Positions 18,666 to 28,139 are shown, counted from the first letter of the stretch. The stretch is 64,000 nucleotides of DNA from IOR16 sp963521065 (GCA_963521065.1 CAUQTI010000003.1:1-64000), one strand, 5' to 3'. The notes: a model not told the origin generated them from the sequence alone. Translations and numbers: made by a program.

Positions 18666-19780
18666 TTGACTTCCCTCTTTATCGGCGTACCTTTAAACTT
18701 TGTAACCTGTTTTGTACTATCAAATACCCCACCGCAAATTTCTTTTACATCGCAGTCCTGACATTCTTCACTGTACTTCACCTTATAATCAGAAATACTT
18801 TTGGCACAAATGCTCCAATACTCCTTTTTGACGGCACAAAGAGGCAGGTTGAATAATTGAACGTCAATCCCATGTGCAATTAAGATTCGAATTGCCTTTT
18901 CTGATTTTCGAAACATTTCATCATAAGGCAGCCAGACCGTTTCCCGGTTCTTTGCGGCATTGCCTAACAGTTCCAGCCCCATAAAATTCACGCTATGGAC
19001 ACCTTGAAAATACTTTGCGATGTATCTTGCAACCTGATCGATATACTCCATATTGAGCTTGGTTAGCACAATCCGTATTTCAACGGCTATATTGTAATGC
19101 AGGAGATTATGAATGCCAATCACTGTTTGTTTAAAACTGCCCGGTGCCTGTGTGATTGCGTCATGCGTTTCTTCACTATACCCGTAGAGTGGAATGCCTA
19201 CACGAATCTGATCCGGCAATACTTCCACAAAACGATTTGTAAAACGGTAATCACCAAACGCCCTGCCGTTGGTTAAAAGCAAAAAATAAGTTTCATCGTA
19301 GTCATACTGTAAACATTTCATCAGACCAAAAAAATCATCTCTTAATAAAGTCGGCTCTCCGCCTGTGATGGTTAAATAACGTGGTGATTTCGGAAAATAA
19401 CGCAGAAGCTCCTTTAATTCATCCAAATGCGCGCGTTGGCTGAATCGCCTTGAGTTTTCACTGCAGGGACACATGACACAGTTTGAATTACATTGCAGCG
19501 TCAATACCAGTGCATTGTCATCTGAGCTTGCATTGTATTGCTCGTACACAATGCCGTTGCTGTCTATCGAAAAAACATCTTCACAGCTGTGATTCTCAAA
19601 CAACTCACCTGCGCCCTGGTGAAGCATAATATACCCATCGTAGGTATAAAGCTTATAAGCCTCTCCATCCTTATAAATGTGATTTAACCCATTTTGCATC
19701 AGCACAGTATGTTCTTCTTGACAATAAGCCAGCCGGAACACATAGTATGTATCCCGATAGTCCTCAATGTATCTTTTCAT
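18659..19780 (-). CDS. hxsC: His-Xaa-Ser system radical SAM maturase HxsC
   Basis: The protein has 373 residues. The radical SAM domain carries C97, C101 and C104 in LTLQCNSNCVMCP, a pattern characteristic of HxsC, and GGEP in TITGGEPTLL. The end has a cysteine cluster (CQDCDVKEICGG) that may hold an auxiliary Fe-S cluster. It acts in the cytoplasm as the second maturase paired with HxsB. ATG overlaps the stop of the preceding peptidase gene (ATGA), showing translational coupling. Confidence 0.87.
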   Translation of the reverse strand: MKRYIEDYRDTYYVFRLAYCQEEHTVLMQNGLNHIYKDGEAYKLYTYDGYIMLHQGAGELFENHSCEDVFSIDSNGIVYEQYNASSDDNALVLTLQCNSNCVMCPCSENSRRFSQRAHLDELKELLRYFPKSPRYLTITGGEPTLLRDDFFGLMKCLQYDYDETYFLLLTNGRAFGDYRFTNRFVEVLPDQIRVGIPLYGYSEETHDAITQAPGSFKQTVIGIHNLLHYNIAVEIRIVLTKLNMEYIDQVARYIAKYFQGVHSVNFMGLELLGNAAKNRETVWLPYDEMFRKSEKAIRILIAHGIDVQLFNLPLCAVKKEYWSICAKSISDYKVKYSEECQDCDVKEICGGVFDSTKQVTKFKGTPIKREVNC

Positions 19781-20814
19781 CGAATTAAAATCCTCATGAC
19801 GGTATAGAGTACCGCTCCCATCGAAATAAAGACGGCAAACGGCATTTTTCTTACGATTACTATCGTGGGTTGTCCGTATTTAGAATTTTCCCACCTTTTT
19901 ATACTCTCCGCTTCCGTAAAAGACAACCTTGCCCTGATATCCTCTGTCGTAGAATGCGGCAGTCCTTTTACGGTGGAAGGAAGAAAGGAAATAACCGTAG
20001 AATAAGCCAGCACCATTCCTTTTTTCACCTGACTTGTAGGTATCTTCCTATAGTTATATTTTTCTACGAATAGCCGGAGCAGCAGCACCATGATTACCAC
20101 CAGATATATTTTAGGGTTGATGGAAACAGTGATGCTTTGGAGAAAGAAATAACTTGCAGCCGTTGCAAGCACCAACAAAAAGAGCGGCAGACTCCGGTCA
20201 AAAAGCTTAAAATGAAAACTCCATAAAATGAGAATCATGTTAAGCAGCATCACAAGTTCTAAGTTTGCATCATAAAATTCCGGCACAAGAAAGCGGAGAG
20301 CCATCCCAAATAAAGTAACGAGACAGGTGCACTTGATATACTGCTTTACCATCTGGCGAATATCCGTCTTTAACGCACTCCATTGAAAGAAGTTTTTTTC
20401 TTTTATCCCTAAATAGATGGATTCCAAAATGATATAGATATAGGCGATTGAAAATATCAAAATCATTATAATAACGGTTGCCGTCACGTTATTTCCCTCA
20501 TAATAAATTCGCGCAGGAATCAGAAACACCGCCAGCATCAACAGCTTGCTATCTCCGGCCGCCCAAATATGCAGCGCATAAAAGGCAATGGAGATCGCTG
20601 CCATTACCGCGACATTTAGAACAAAGGCGACCAAAAACACTTCTGCAAATACCGTATAATAAATAAGATTTGCCAGAAGCCCTAATAGGCCCGTCACAGC
20701 AATCACTTTATTTTGGATCAGCCCATGCCGAATGTCTGTTACCGTTACATAAATACACGAATAGATTAATAAGGTAATAAGAAACGCTTCATTGAGTACC
20801 ATGCTATTTATCAT
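19777..20814 (-). CDS. A24 prepilin peptidase-like membrane protease with C-terminal extension
   Basis: The protein has about 345 residues. The first 110 match A24 aspartic peptidases: catalytic Asp27 in VTDIRHGLIQN and Asp88 in AAGDSKLL, the expected positions of the two active-site aspartates. Four or more membrane helices surround them. A C-terminal part with further membrane helices and a soluble segment (about 270-330) is not usual in the family, which averages about 250 residues. A24 enzymes cut type IV prepilin-like leaders after Gly at the inner membrane face. Here the only candidate substrate nearby is the HXS precursor. The ATG at 20814 overlaps the hxsD stop by 11 bp. Confidence 0.8.
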   Translation of the reverse strand: MINSMVLNEAFLITLLIYSCIYVTVTDIRHGLIQNKVIAVTGLLGLLANLIYYTVFAEVFLVAFVLNVAVMAAISIAFYALHIWAAGDSKLLMLAVFLIPARIYYEGNNVTATVIIMILIFSIAYIYIILESIYLGIKEKNFFQWSALKTDIRQMVKQYIKCTCLVTLFGMALRFLVPEFYDANLELVMLLNMILILWSFHFKLFDRSLPLFLLVLATAASYFFLQSITVSINPKIYLVVIMVLLLRLFVEKYNYRKIPTSQVKKGMVLAYSTVISFLPSTVKGLPHSTTEDIRARLSFTEAESIKRWENSKYGQPTIVIVRKMPFAVFISMGAVLYTVMRILIR

Positions 20815-21160
20815 ATCGATCAAACCAATTAAATAAAATATCCTCTGCATTTACTGTCTCATCATCCGTAAATCCGGTGTCCGTATCGTCAACGACGGTA
20901 GAAGCCAAGGCCCTTCCCAGTATTAATTCCCTAATGTTCTTAGTCTGCTGCATGACACGATACCTTGCAGCCTGCGTAATGACTTCATTTCGAAACTTCT
21001 TGTCAATGTCAGACTCTGCATTTCCCTCTTTTTCTGAAATCTCTATGTAGTAATACCTTTCATCGGTATCCAGTGACATATAATATCTGTCGGTGAAAAA
21101 GTATGCCGCTTTTAAGATGGCTTCCTTCGGATACATTTCTTTTGTGAGTTTTACGTTCAT
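20804..21160 (-). CDS. hxsD: His-Xaa-Ser system protein HxsD
   Basis: This cytosolic protein has about 118 residues. It matches the HxsD pattern: YPKEAILKAAYFFTDRYYM near the start, and FRNEVITQAARYRVMQQTKN with IRELILGRALA in the middle. HxsD accompanies HxsB and HxsC in known His-Xaa-Ser systems; its exact role is unknown and may be substrate binding. The last 30 residues are acidic. The ATG at 21160 has GGAG six bases upstream; a TTG four codons earlier is less likely. It is the first gene of the nine-gene operon, 119 bp after the polysaccharide cluster on the same strand with no terminator seen between. Confidence 0.85.
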   Translation of the reverse strand: MNVKLTKEMYPKEAILKAAYFFTDRYYMSLDTDERYYYIEISEKEGNAESDIDKKFRNEVITQAARYRVMQQTKNIRELILGRALASTVVDDTDTGFTDDETVNAEDILFNWFDRYDK

Positions 21161-21279
21161 GGGTGGCTCCAATCTGGTGTGGGGGGGAGGCTAGGTTGTA
21201 TTTGCTAGAAATAAACCCTCTTTTATACTGATGTAATATCTATAACAAATAACTACCCTACTCTTTTCGAAACATATTT

Positions 21280-22620
21280 CTATAAATATATAACATTTTC
21301 CCCTTTATTAAATATCTCTAGAACTTCACATAAACTTTGAGAAACAAGCTCATCAATATGTATGTGTTTATCCAAATCTCCACTTTCTATTGCTTTTGCA
21401 AAAGATACTAATTCATAACGTATTCCTTCTCCATCTAATTGATAAAAATATCTCTTATTATCTGCCGGATTTTCGTATCTAATCTCAAAATAATCAGTCT
21501 TCCACCATGGTGCTGGAACATAAATATAACCTTTAGTTCCTGAAATTACTAATTCTCCTTCTGATTTTACACCAGTTCCCACTTTTATACTTGCAACAGC
21601 ATGGGGATAAGTAAATGTTATTCTAGAAAAAATATCATGCTTTTTGTCATCCGTAATGGTACACGAAGCCATTTCAATATTTGTATAATTCACTCCCAAA
21701 GTTTGAAAAACAGGTAACAACGCAGTAGGTCCCCAAGCTGACATACTATTCCAGTAAACTGATTTTAATTCATCCTTTTCCTCAAATCTATTCAAACTTG
21801 TACATGTGGCATCTACTGATATAACATCTCCAATTTTTCCACCTTTTACGAGTAGGACTAATCTTGAAAATGCAGTGGAATATGCTGTTCTGATTGCATC
21901 CATTAATACACAATGATTTTCTTTCGCAAGCTTCTTTAATAATGTATATTCATAAAGTGACAATGTTAGTGGCGATTCACATAATACATGCTTCCCCTGC
22001 TCTAAGGCTTTTTTCGCCTGTGTAAAATGCAATTGAGGATAAGAGTGTATATAGACAGCATCAGAACATTCTAATATTTTTTCATAATCATCTGTGATTA
22101 TTACAGATGATGCCTTGTTAAACCTAGCTTTATTTGCTGTACATATCCCTGATAATTCTATCCCATTTACATATTTAATCTCATCAATTACTTTTAACAA
22201 ATAAGGAACATCTCCTATAATTCCTAGAGAAATCATCCTTTTATTTTTTCTAATTTCTGAACTAGATACTCCCAGCGTTCTTTCAAGATACACTACTTTA
22301 CAATATTCTTTTAAATAATCAAATTTCCCAACCCAATCAGATCCAACAGTAAAGATTTCTACACCATAACGTTTAATATCATCAATTTTTTGACCTTCAT
22401 ATTCCTCAATTATAATTTCATCAGCGATGCCAGCCGCACGTACTGCTTCCACTCTCTCCATAAGAGACTGCTGCACATTAATTTTACCGCGGACTTTATC
22501 AAAATCGTCTGCAGTAACGCCAACGATGAGATAATCTCCTAATGCTTTTGCTCTTTCTAACAATTTGAGGTGTCCATAGTGAAGTAAATCATATGTTCCA
22601 TATGTAATTACTTTAATCAT
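21280..22620 (-). CDS. Glycerol-3-phosphate cytidylyltransferase-like / Gfo-Idh-MocA oxidoreductase fusion
   Basis: The protein has 446 residues. Residues 1-130 are TagD-like nucleotidyltransferase (YGTYDLLHYGHLKLLERAK is the HxGH-type signature; VSSSEIR closes the site). Residues about 133-446 are a Gfo/Idh/MocA oxidoreductase with a Rossmann start GIIGDV. At the position of the usual E-K-P catalytic motif it has CESPL, so the conserved lysine is replaced by serine and classic dehydrogenase activity is doubtful. It probably makes a CDP-activated polyol precursor for the polysaccharide, used by the Glyphos transferase or LicD protein nearby. It is the last gene of the cluster. Confidence 0.8.
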   Translation of the reverse strand: MIKVITYGTYDLLHYGHLKLLERAKALGDYLIVGVTADDFDKVRGKINVQQSLMERVEAVRAAGIADEIIIEEYEGQKIDDIKRYGVEIFTVGSDWVGKFDYLKEYCKVVYLERTLGVSSSEIRKNKRMISLGIIGDVPYLLKVIDEIKYVNGIELSGICTANKARFNKASSVIITDDYEKILECSDAVYIHSYPQLHFTQAKKALEQGKHVLCESPLTLSLYEYTLLKKLAKENHCVLMDAIRTAYSTAFSRLVLLVKGGKIGDVISVDATCTSLNRFEEKDELKSVYWNSMSAWGPTALLPVFQTLGVNYTNIEMASCTITDDKKHDIFSRITFTYPHAVASIKVGTGVKSEGELVISGTKGYIYVPAPWWKTDYFEIRYENPADNKRYFYQLDGEGIRYELVSFAKAIESGDLDKHIHIDELVSQSLCEVLEIFNKGENVIYL

Positions 22621-22641
22621 CTCTATAAATCCTTTTCTATA

Positions 22642-23715
22642 TTAAATCAATCCACGCTTTTTCATATCTTTAAATGCAGCAATCAAAATATCATTATCTT
22701 TAGTAGTAAGAGCCCCCATATGCCCTACCCTAAAAACCTTGTCTTTCATCTCTCCACCATTCGGGCAAACCCAAATCCCATATTCAGCTTTAAGTGTAAG
22801 GAATATATGATTAGCCGATGCAGTAGTGGGATGCAGTGGAGTCAGTGCATTTGACATTGATTCGGAAATTATTTCAAAAGGAAGTCCTTTAATCTTACTT
22901 CTAAAATCTTTCGCAAGTGCCGCAATTCTATCTTTTTCAGATTCCAGACCACCATCCGCTTCAATTTCATTCAATCTTGCATTAATCTGAAGCAATATAC
23001 TTATAGCTGGTGTGAACGGAGTCTGACCCCTCTCAGCATTCTTGAGTGCATCTTTTAAATTAAAATACATACACTTAAGATTCTGCTTCTCCACTTTCTG
23101 AATAGCTTTAGGGGATAGAACTACCAAGGAAATTCCTGGAGGGCAAGCTAATGCTTTCTGCGAGCTAGCAATCATGACATCTGCGCAAAGTTCCTTCATA
23201 TTAAAATCGTCAGCTAAAAAAGAACTAATGGCATCTACAATTAAAAACAAATTGTTCTTCTTACAGAATTCACTAATCATATCAATATTATAATAAACAC
23301 CTGTCGAGGTTTCATGTACATTAACAATAAAAGCTGTGTAGTTTCTATTATCATACTGTTGAAGGATATCAGCAGTTAGTTCTTTACCCATCCCAAGAGT
23401 AATTTCTGAAAATGGAATATCATGAAGTTCACACAATTGTACAAATCTGTTTCCAAAGCTACCCCCATTAATTATGATTGCTTTATCATTAGGTGTAAGG
23501 GTGTTCATTATAGTCGCTTCCATAGATGCTGTCCCAGAAGCAGTGATAAAAACAACTCTTGCATCTTCATCCGCTTTAGCAAATTTCTTTATCAATCGCT
23601 CATTTTCAAGCATAATATCAGAGAATTCATCGGTCCTAAAATACGGAACCTGCTCTGCTCCAATGGCGCAAACTTTTGGACTAGACTGCACTGGACCTAC
23701 TGTGAAATTAGTCAT
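22642..23715 (-). CDS. PLP-dependent class V aminotransferase
   Basis: The protein has 357 residues. It starts with FTVGPVQ as in alanine-glyoxylate, serine-pyruvate and 2-aminoethylphosphonate transaminases. SGTASMEA forms the phosphate-binding region, VDAISSF contains the PLP-ring aspartate, and SSQKAL holds the Schiff-base lysine. The substrate is not clear. Together with the cytidylyltransferase and LicD genes it may supply an amino-group-bearing side substituent of the polymer. It overlaps the acetyltransferase gene by 8 bp. Confidence 0.82.
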   Translation of the reverse strand: MTNFTVGPVQSSPKVCAIGAEQVPYFRTDEFSDIMLENERLIKKFAKADEDARVVFITASGTASMEATIMNTLTPNDKAIIINGGSFGNRFVQLCELHDIPFSEITLGMGKELTADILQQYDNRNYTAFIVNVHETSTGVYYNIDMISEFCKKNNLFLIVDAISSFLADDFNMKELCADVMIASSQKALACPPGISLVVLSPKAIQKVEKQNLKCMYFNLKDALKNAERGQTPFTPAISILLQINARLNEIEADGGLESEKDRIAALAKDFRSKIKGLPFEIISESMSNALTPLHPTTASANHIFLTLKAEYGIWVCPNGGEMKDKVFRVGHMGALTTKDNDILIAAFKDMKKRGLI

Positions 23716-24538
23716 TTTCCTTATCCTTTCTAATTCTATATTTATAAATCACTCCATTTTTTTTAAAACCATTAGCTTCATGAAATTGAATGCTCGCATT
23801 ATTGTATGTAGCGACCATATCAATAACTCTTTTCCCTTTTTCATCTAATATGCTATTCCATGCAGCATTGCATACAATATTCCCAATTCCTTTTCGCCTA
23901 TATTCTTCTTTCACCATAATATTTCCAACTATTCCGAATTTCAAATTATTCGCACTAATAGAACACGATGAAACAATTATATCTTTATCTTTAATTGCAA
24001 AACACTTTCCATAACCTGCATCAAATCGTTCAATTAACTGTTCCTCTAATTCAACACGAGAATTATAAATTTCTTGATATAATTTAGCCTCCATCATCAA
24101 TCTTGCAACGTCTTTCAATTCCTTTCTTGTTACATTAGATATGATGTACGAAGGAGACATTTCAAATTTTGTATCCTTTTCATAAATCCACTCCTTATCA
24201 CTTTCATATTTTTTAGAATCAAACTCAGAAAGCTCCTCTTTATTCTTATTATTCTCCCCTACCATAATAACAGAAGGTATAAAACCCAGCCTTCCATTCA
24301 TGCAAATCTGAATTTTATAAGCAATATTCTTTTCTCGAGAAAAGATATGAAGTGCATTAAAATATCTTAAATATATAGCAGATATTGAATCCTCAATATC
24401 TATCCAAACTTCAACATTTTTGTTGTTCAATCCATATATCTCTAAATTATTATATAAATATGGAGCCAACATATAGTCTTCATTGATATAATCTCTAATC
24501 AAAGAAATGCATGTATTTCCACTACAATGTTTTATCAT
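23708..24538 (-). CDS. GNAT family N-acetyltransferase
   Basis: The protein has 276 residues. The C-terminal GNAT domain (about 160-270) shows the acetyl-CoA pyrophosphate loop in EEYRRKGIGN, followed by YNNASIQFHEANGF, typical of motif B. The N-terminal 150 residues are unfamiliar. It may acetylate an amino sugar of the polysaccharide, such as the dTDP-4-amino sugar made by the WecE-like enzyme, but the acceptor cannot be read from sequence. It overlaps both neighbouring genes by a few bases. Confidence 0.78.
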   Translation of the reverse strand: MIKHCSGNTCISLIRDYINEDYMLAPYLYNNLEIYGLNNKNVEVWIDIEDSISAIYLRYFNALHIFSREKNIAYKIQICMNGRLGFIPSVIMVGENNKNKEELSEFDSKKYESDKEWIYEKDTKFEMSPSYIISNVTRKELKDVARLMMEAKLYQEIYNSRVELEEQLIERFDAGYGKCFAIKDKDIIVSSCSISANNLKFGIVGNIMVKEEYRRKGIGNIVCNAAWNSILDEKGKRVIDMVATYNNASIQFHEANGFKKNGVIYKYRIRKDKEND

Positions 24539-25365
24539 AAAATATCTCCAAAATTAAAATCAACGATCGAATGACCTATGTTTCGTTCATTCTCAGGTGG
24601 TAACCGCATATAATCCCCATAAACAATGGTCAGATACTCTTTAGCATTACGAGGTGATGTAAAAAAACTGTCCTCAAACTGTATCAATTCAAGATTATCA
24701 AGATATTCTCTTGGGATAACATATTTTCCATATTGCGCGGTTCCTGATGGAAAATAGCACGAATATTTTTTACTGCTATTATACCGTTTCTGAATCTTAT
24801 CAAAAATATTCTTAGATTTACTTCCAACAAATAGCGAAACAGCAAAAACTGGTAAATACCTTAATATTCTTCCCCAATTAATCCCTCCCAAGCTCTTCCA
24901 AGGCCTGTCTCCAAATTTAACTGCAATGGCTCTTTTCAATATATCTACAATATAATGTTGTTGTATTTGATCAATTTTTTTATCTGGATATATGTCATAT
25001 GGAAAAATATCTATATAAATTCCATTTCCATCCTTATCAGAAGTCTGTAATTCTTTCCAAAGAGTCCCCACTCTTCTTATTTTTGCGAATGGAAAATAAT
25101 AATTTGGAGTTATATACCAATCTTGCAACAAAAATTCTTCAGATAATTCACTCCTTGCTAGCTCTATAAATTTCTCATAATCTTTACGTAGCATACCAAC
25201 ATCCAAATCATCATCCCAAGGAATAAACCCACCATGTCGAACAGCTCCAAGTAACGTTCCCGAATCCAACCAATAGTTTAAATTGTTCTCTTTACAAATT
25301 CTTCTAAATTCCTTCAATATATTTAGCTGTATCATTTGTGCTTTTCTTAATTCTTCACAATTCAT
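24535..25365 (-). CDS. LicD family phosphotransferase
   Basis: The protein has 276 residues. It carries the LicD/nucleotidyltransferase-fold signature near residue 30: LDSGTLLGAVRHGGFIPWDDDLDVGM, with the metal-binding DDDLD. LicD proteins transfer phosphocholine or other phospho-substituents from CDP-activated donors to surface glycans. With a CTP-dependent cytidylyltransferase four genes downstream, it probably decorates the polymer encoded here. It overlaps both neighbours by 4 bp (translational coupling). Confidence 0.85.
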   Translation of the reverse strand: MNCEELRKAQMIQLNILKEFRRICKENNLNYWLDSGTLLGAVRHGGFIPWDDDLDVGMLRKDYEKFIELARSELSEEFLLQDWYITPNYYFPFAKIRRVGTLWKELQTSDKDGNGIYIDIFPYDIYPDKKIDQIQQHYIVDILKRAIAVKFGDRPWKSLGGINWGRILRYLPVFAVSLFVGSKSKNIFDKIQKRYNSSKKYSCYFPSGTAQYGKYVIPREYLDNLELIQFEDSFFTSPRNAKEYLTIVYGDYMRLPPENERNIGHSIVDFNFGDIL

Positions 25366-26840
25366 AACTCTCTTTTCTCCTTAAGCAAGTAATATTTAAT
25401 TATTCCCAAAATATATTGAAAGGAATCAAATTTTAATAATAATGCACCAAGTACATAAACAATGCAACCAAGTATGACTTGACACATAACCATCTTAAAA
25501 TTGTTTAAATCAATTTTTGAAAAAAAACAAATAATAAACCCCATAAATATACTTAGGCTAATTGATGGCAAAATATCTAATATTTGTTCAATATAGCTAT
25601 AATCTAAAAGTTTTTTATTCGGCCATGAATTTATTACACTAGCTATAAATGCATATAACAGCATACCAATTGCTATTGAAAACACACCATAATTCATTGA
25701 AATCAATAATATAAGAAAACCAATTGATTTCTTAATCACCTCTAATTTTAAAAATATATCACTTCTTCCAACAGCTTTTATCGCATTTAAATTTGCAGTT
25801 TGAATAGGCTCTAATGCAAAGATAATACAAAAAGTTTTCAAATACGGCACTGATTCAATCCATTTATCTGTAAGCAATAATATAATCAGGGGTTTAGCTA
25901 TCACAAATAACCCTATCATCATTGGCCAAATAACAAAGCCACTGACCTTAATAGCTCTACGTGTCATCATCTTGACTCGAATTTTATTCTCTTGCTCCCT
26001 TGACATAACTGGCAAGAGTACGCTGTCAATAGCGGTGTTAATATTGGTAACAATAAAACTGGGAAATTGATATCCTCTATTATAGAATCCTAAAGCTGCA
26101 GGTGAATACATTTTCCCAATTATCAGCTGTCTTAAATTAGTATATATTGTATCAACCAATGACGAAATCAGTAATTTCCATCCATAGGAAAATAACGTTT
26201 TCAGTCTACCTAATGAAAATGTTTTTTGAGGCCTCCATTTTACTGTAAACCATAATATAAATGTATCTATTATTACATTAACAACTTGCTGATTCACTAA
26301 AGCCCAAACGCCAAATCCATAATAAGCAAGAGTAATTCCAACAAATGCCGCAATAATGGTTCCACCGATTGTCGAAAAGAAAAAATGTTTAAAAATCAAA
26401 TTTCTTGAGACATATGCTTGCTGCACATTTTTTAATGCTGAGATAATAATAGTTATCCCTAAGACCCTTAAAATGCTCGCTAATTGCATATTATCATAAA
26501 AGTTTGCAATATAAGGTGCACTAAAGTAAACAGTTAAATAAATAATCACGCATATAAACACATTAAAATAAAAAACTGTTGAAAAATCCAAATCATCTGC
26601 ATTTTTTTTTTGAATAAGGGCACTACCTAATCCACTATCTACAAACACCTGACTAATCGCAATAAAAATAATTATCATTGCAACTAGACCATAATCACTA
26701 GGGTTCAATAACCTCGCTAGAACAATTGAAACAATAAATGTAACACTTTGTGCAGCACATCGTTCTGCAAGTCTCCAAACAAAGCTTGAAAAGGTTTTAT
26801 TCTTGATTATCTCAGCTTCACTTTCGTTCATCACATTCAC
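25362..26840 (-). CDS. Polysaccharide flippase (Wzx-like, MOP superfamily)
   Basis: The protein has 492 residues and about 12-14 membrane helices. The N-terminus SFVWRLAERCAAQSVTFIVS leads into VLARLLNPSDYGLVAM, a pattern typical of Wzx/lipopolysaccharide biosynthesis flippases. It would carry the lipid-linked repeat unit across the membrane. The start overlaps the upstream transferase gene by 23 bp. Confidence 0.9.
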   Translation of the reverse strand: MNVMNESEAEIIKNKTFSSFVWRLAERCAAQSVTFIVSIVLARLLNPSDYGLVAMIIIFIAISQVFVDSGLGSALIQKKNADDLDFSTVFYFNVFICVIIYLTVYFSAPYIANFYDNMQLASILRVLGITIIISALKNVQQAYVSRNLIFKHFFFSTIGGTIIAAFVGITLAYYGFGVWALVNQQVVNVIIDTFILWFTVKWRPQKTFSLGRLKTLFSYGWKLLISSLVDTIYTNLRQLIIGKMYSPAALGFYNRGYQFPSFIVTNINTAIDSVLLPVMSREQENKIRVKMMTRRAIKVSGFVIWPMMIGLFVIAKPLIILLLTDKWIESVPYLKTFCIIFALEPIQTANLNAIKAVGRSDIFLKLEVIKKSIGFLILLISMNYGVFSIAIGMLLYAFIASVINSWPNKKLLDYSYIEQILDILPSISLSIFMGFIICFFSKIDLNNFKMVMCQVILGCIVYVLGALLLKFDSFQYILGIIKYYLLKEKREL

Positions 26841-28077
26841 AATCCTTTATTAAATATTCTATAATATTTTTTCCAATACTTCCCCAATTTTTACAAGTTA
26901 ATTTATTCATAATTTCATTACGTATTTCTTTTTTTTCATCTATACCCGTCGATATCTGTTCTAACCAACTTTCCACATCAATCCAGTTCTCCGCATAATA
27001 CAATCCTTTTTCAATAAGAATGGCATCTTTATTAAAATCTTTATTTGAATCACAATATATAATCGGTTTTCCTGTGATAAAAAATTCAACTATTAATGAA
27101 GTTAAGTCCGCAATTAAAACATCACTTTGCAAGATTGAGTGTATATAGTCTTTATTATTATCAATCATAACATTTGAAGCTGTATTTATTTTTTCTAATA
27201 ATTCATTCAGTTGCACATTAGTTAATATTTTTTCCTTTAAAATAGTTTGAAACATTAAAGGATGTGGTCTGAGAATAAAATTCATTTTCTCATGTGTAGA
27301 TGCATATGCTAACCAATTATTGATATATTCTAAGAAATGGCTAGTCGACTGTCCATCATGGCCCCTTTTATTCTCAAATTCCCATCTAGGCATCCATATT
27401 ACAGTAAACTTATTCTTTTTATATGAAATTTTCTTAGACATTACATCAAATCTCGGATATCCTAAAGCTACAAATTTATGAGATTTTTTAAATATTTGCC
27501 ATGCAAATTTTTTTTCACAATTAATTTTTTGTTCAATACTTTGTACGAAAGTAATTTGTGCCCCTAACGAAAAAGACCATGAGAAAACGGAATCAAATAT
27601 GTACTTATTCTTTAAAGTAAATCCATAAGGAATATAACAAATTGTTGCAAACTTGCAAACAGTAAAAGATTGATATTCTAATGGATATTCAGAATTATAT
27701 GGTCGTGTGTAAAATACATAATCTGGTTTCCAATTTTTTATATCGAACCAAGCATTTTTCACCTTATTATATGCAGCTACGCATTCTAAACCTATGCTAT
27801 TAAAAAAAAGCTCAGATTCATTATTATCTTTGAAATCGCCATTATTATCTTTTTGGGGTACAGCAATTATTTTTACATCTATTTTATATTCTCTTGCCGC
27901 TTCATATACTGAGAAAAATGAATTCCAAGTTTCAGGAAAGGAGACAATAAACGCAATCCGTTCTAGTTTCTTTTTATTATGGGGAATATAGAAATCAACA
28001 TTGCCATAATATCGCTGTTGCTGTATAGCTCCAATTAAACATGTTGGTAGCATCCTTTTTATCTTATCTATAAACAT
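26818..28077 (-). CDS. CDP-glycerol glycerophosphotransferase family protein
   Basis: The protein has 419 residues. The C-terminal half has features of Glyphos transferases: NFILRPHPLM, IHSILQSDVLIADLTSLIVE and GKPIIYCDS. Enzymes of this family add glycerol- or ribitol-phosphate from CDP donors to lipid-linked acceptors. The TagD-like fusion gene of the same cluster would supply the donor. The N-terminal half is less conserved. It overlaps the flippase gene. Confidence 0.75.
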   Translation of the reverse strand: MFIDKIKRMLPTCLIGAIQQQRYYGNVDFYIPHNKKKLERIAFIVSFPETWNSFFSVYEAAREYKIDVKIIAVPQKDNNGDFKDNNESELFFNSIGLECVAAYNKVKNAWFDIKNWKPDYVFYTRPYNSEYPLEYQSFTVCKFATICYIPYGFTLKNKYIFDSVFSWSFSLGAQITFVQSIEQKINCEKKFAWQIFKKSHKFVALGYPRFDVMSKKISYKKNKFTVIWMPRWEFENKRGHDGQSTSHFLEYINNWLAYASTHEKMNFILRPHPLMFQTILKEKILTNVQLNELLEKINTASNVMIDNNKDYIHSILQSDVLIADLTSLIVEFFITGKPIIYCDSNKDFNKDAILIEKGLYYAENWIDVESWLEQISTGIDEKKEIRNEIMNKLTCKNWGSIGKNIIEYLIKDCECDERK

Positions 28078-28139
28078 AGTTGATTTTTCCTCATTAAATA
28101 TTCTCTATATGATATTCATTTCCTAATATTTTTTATCTC

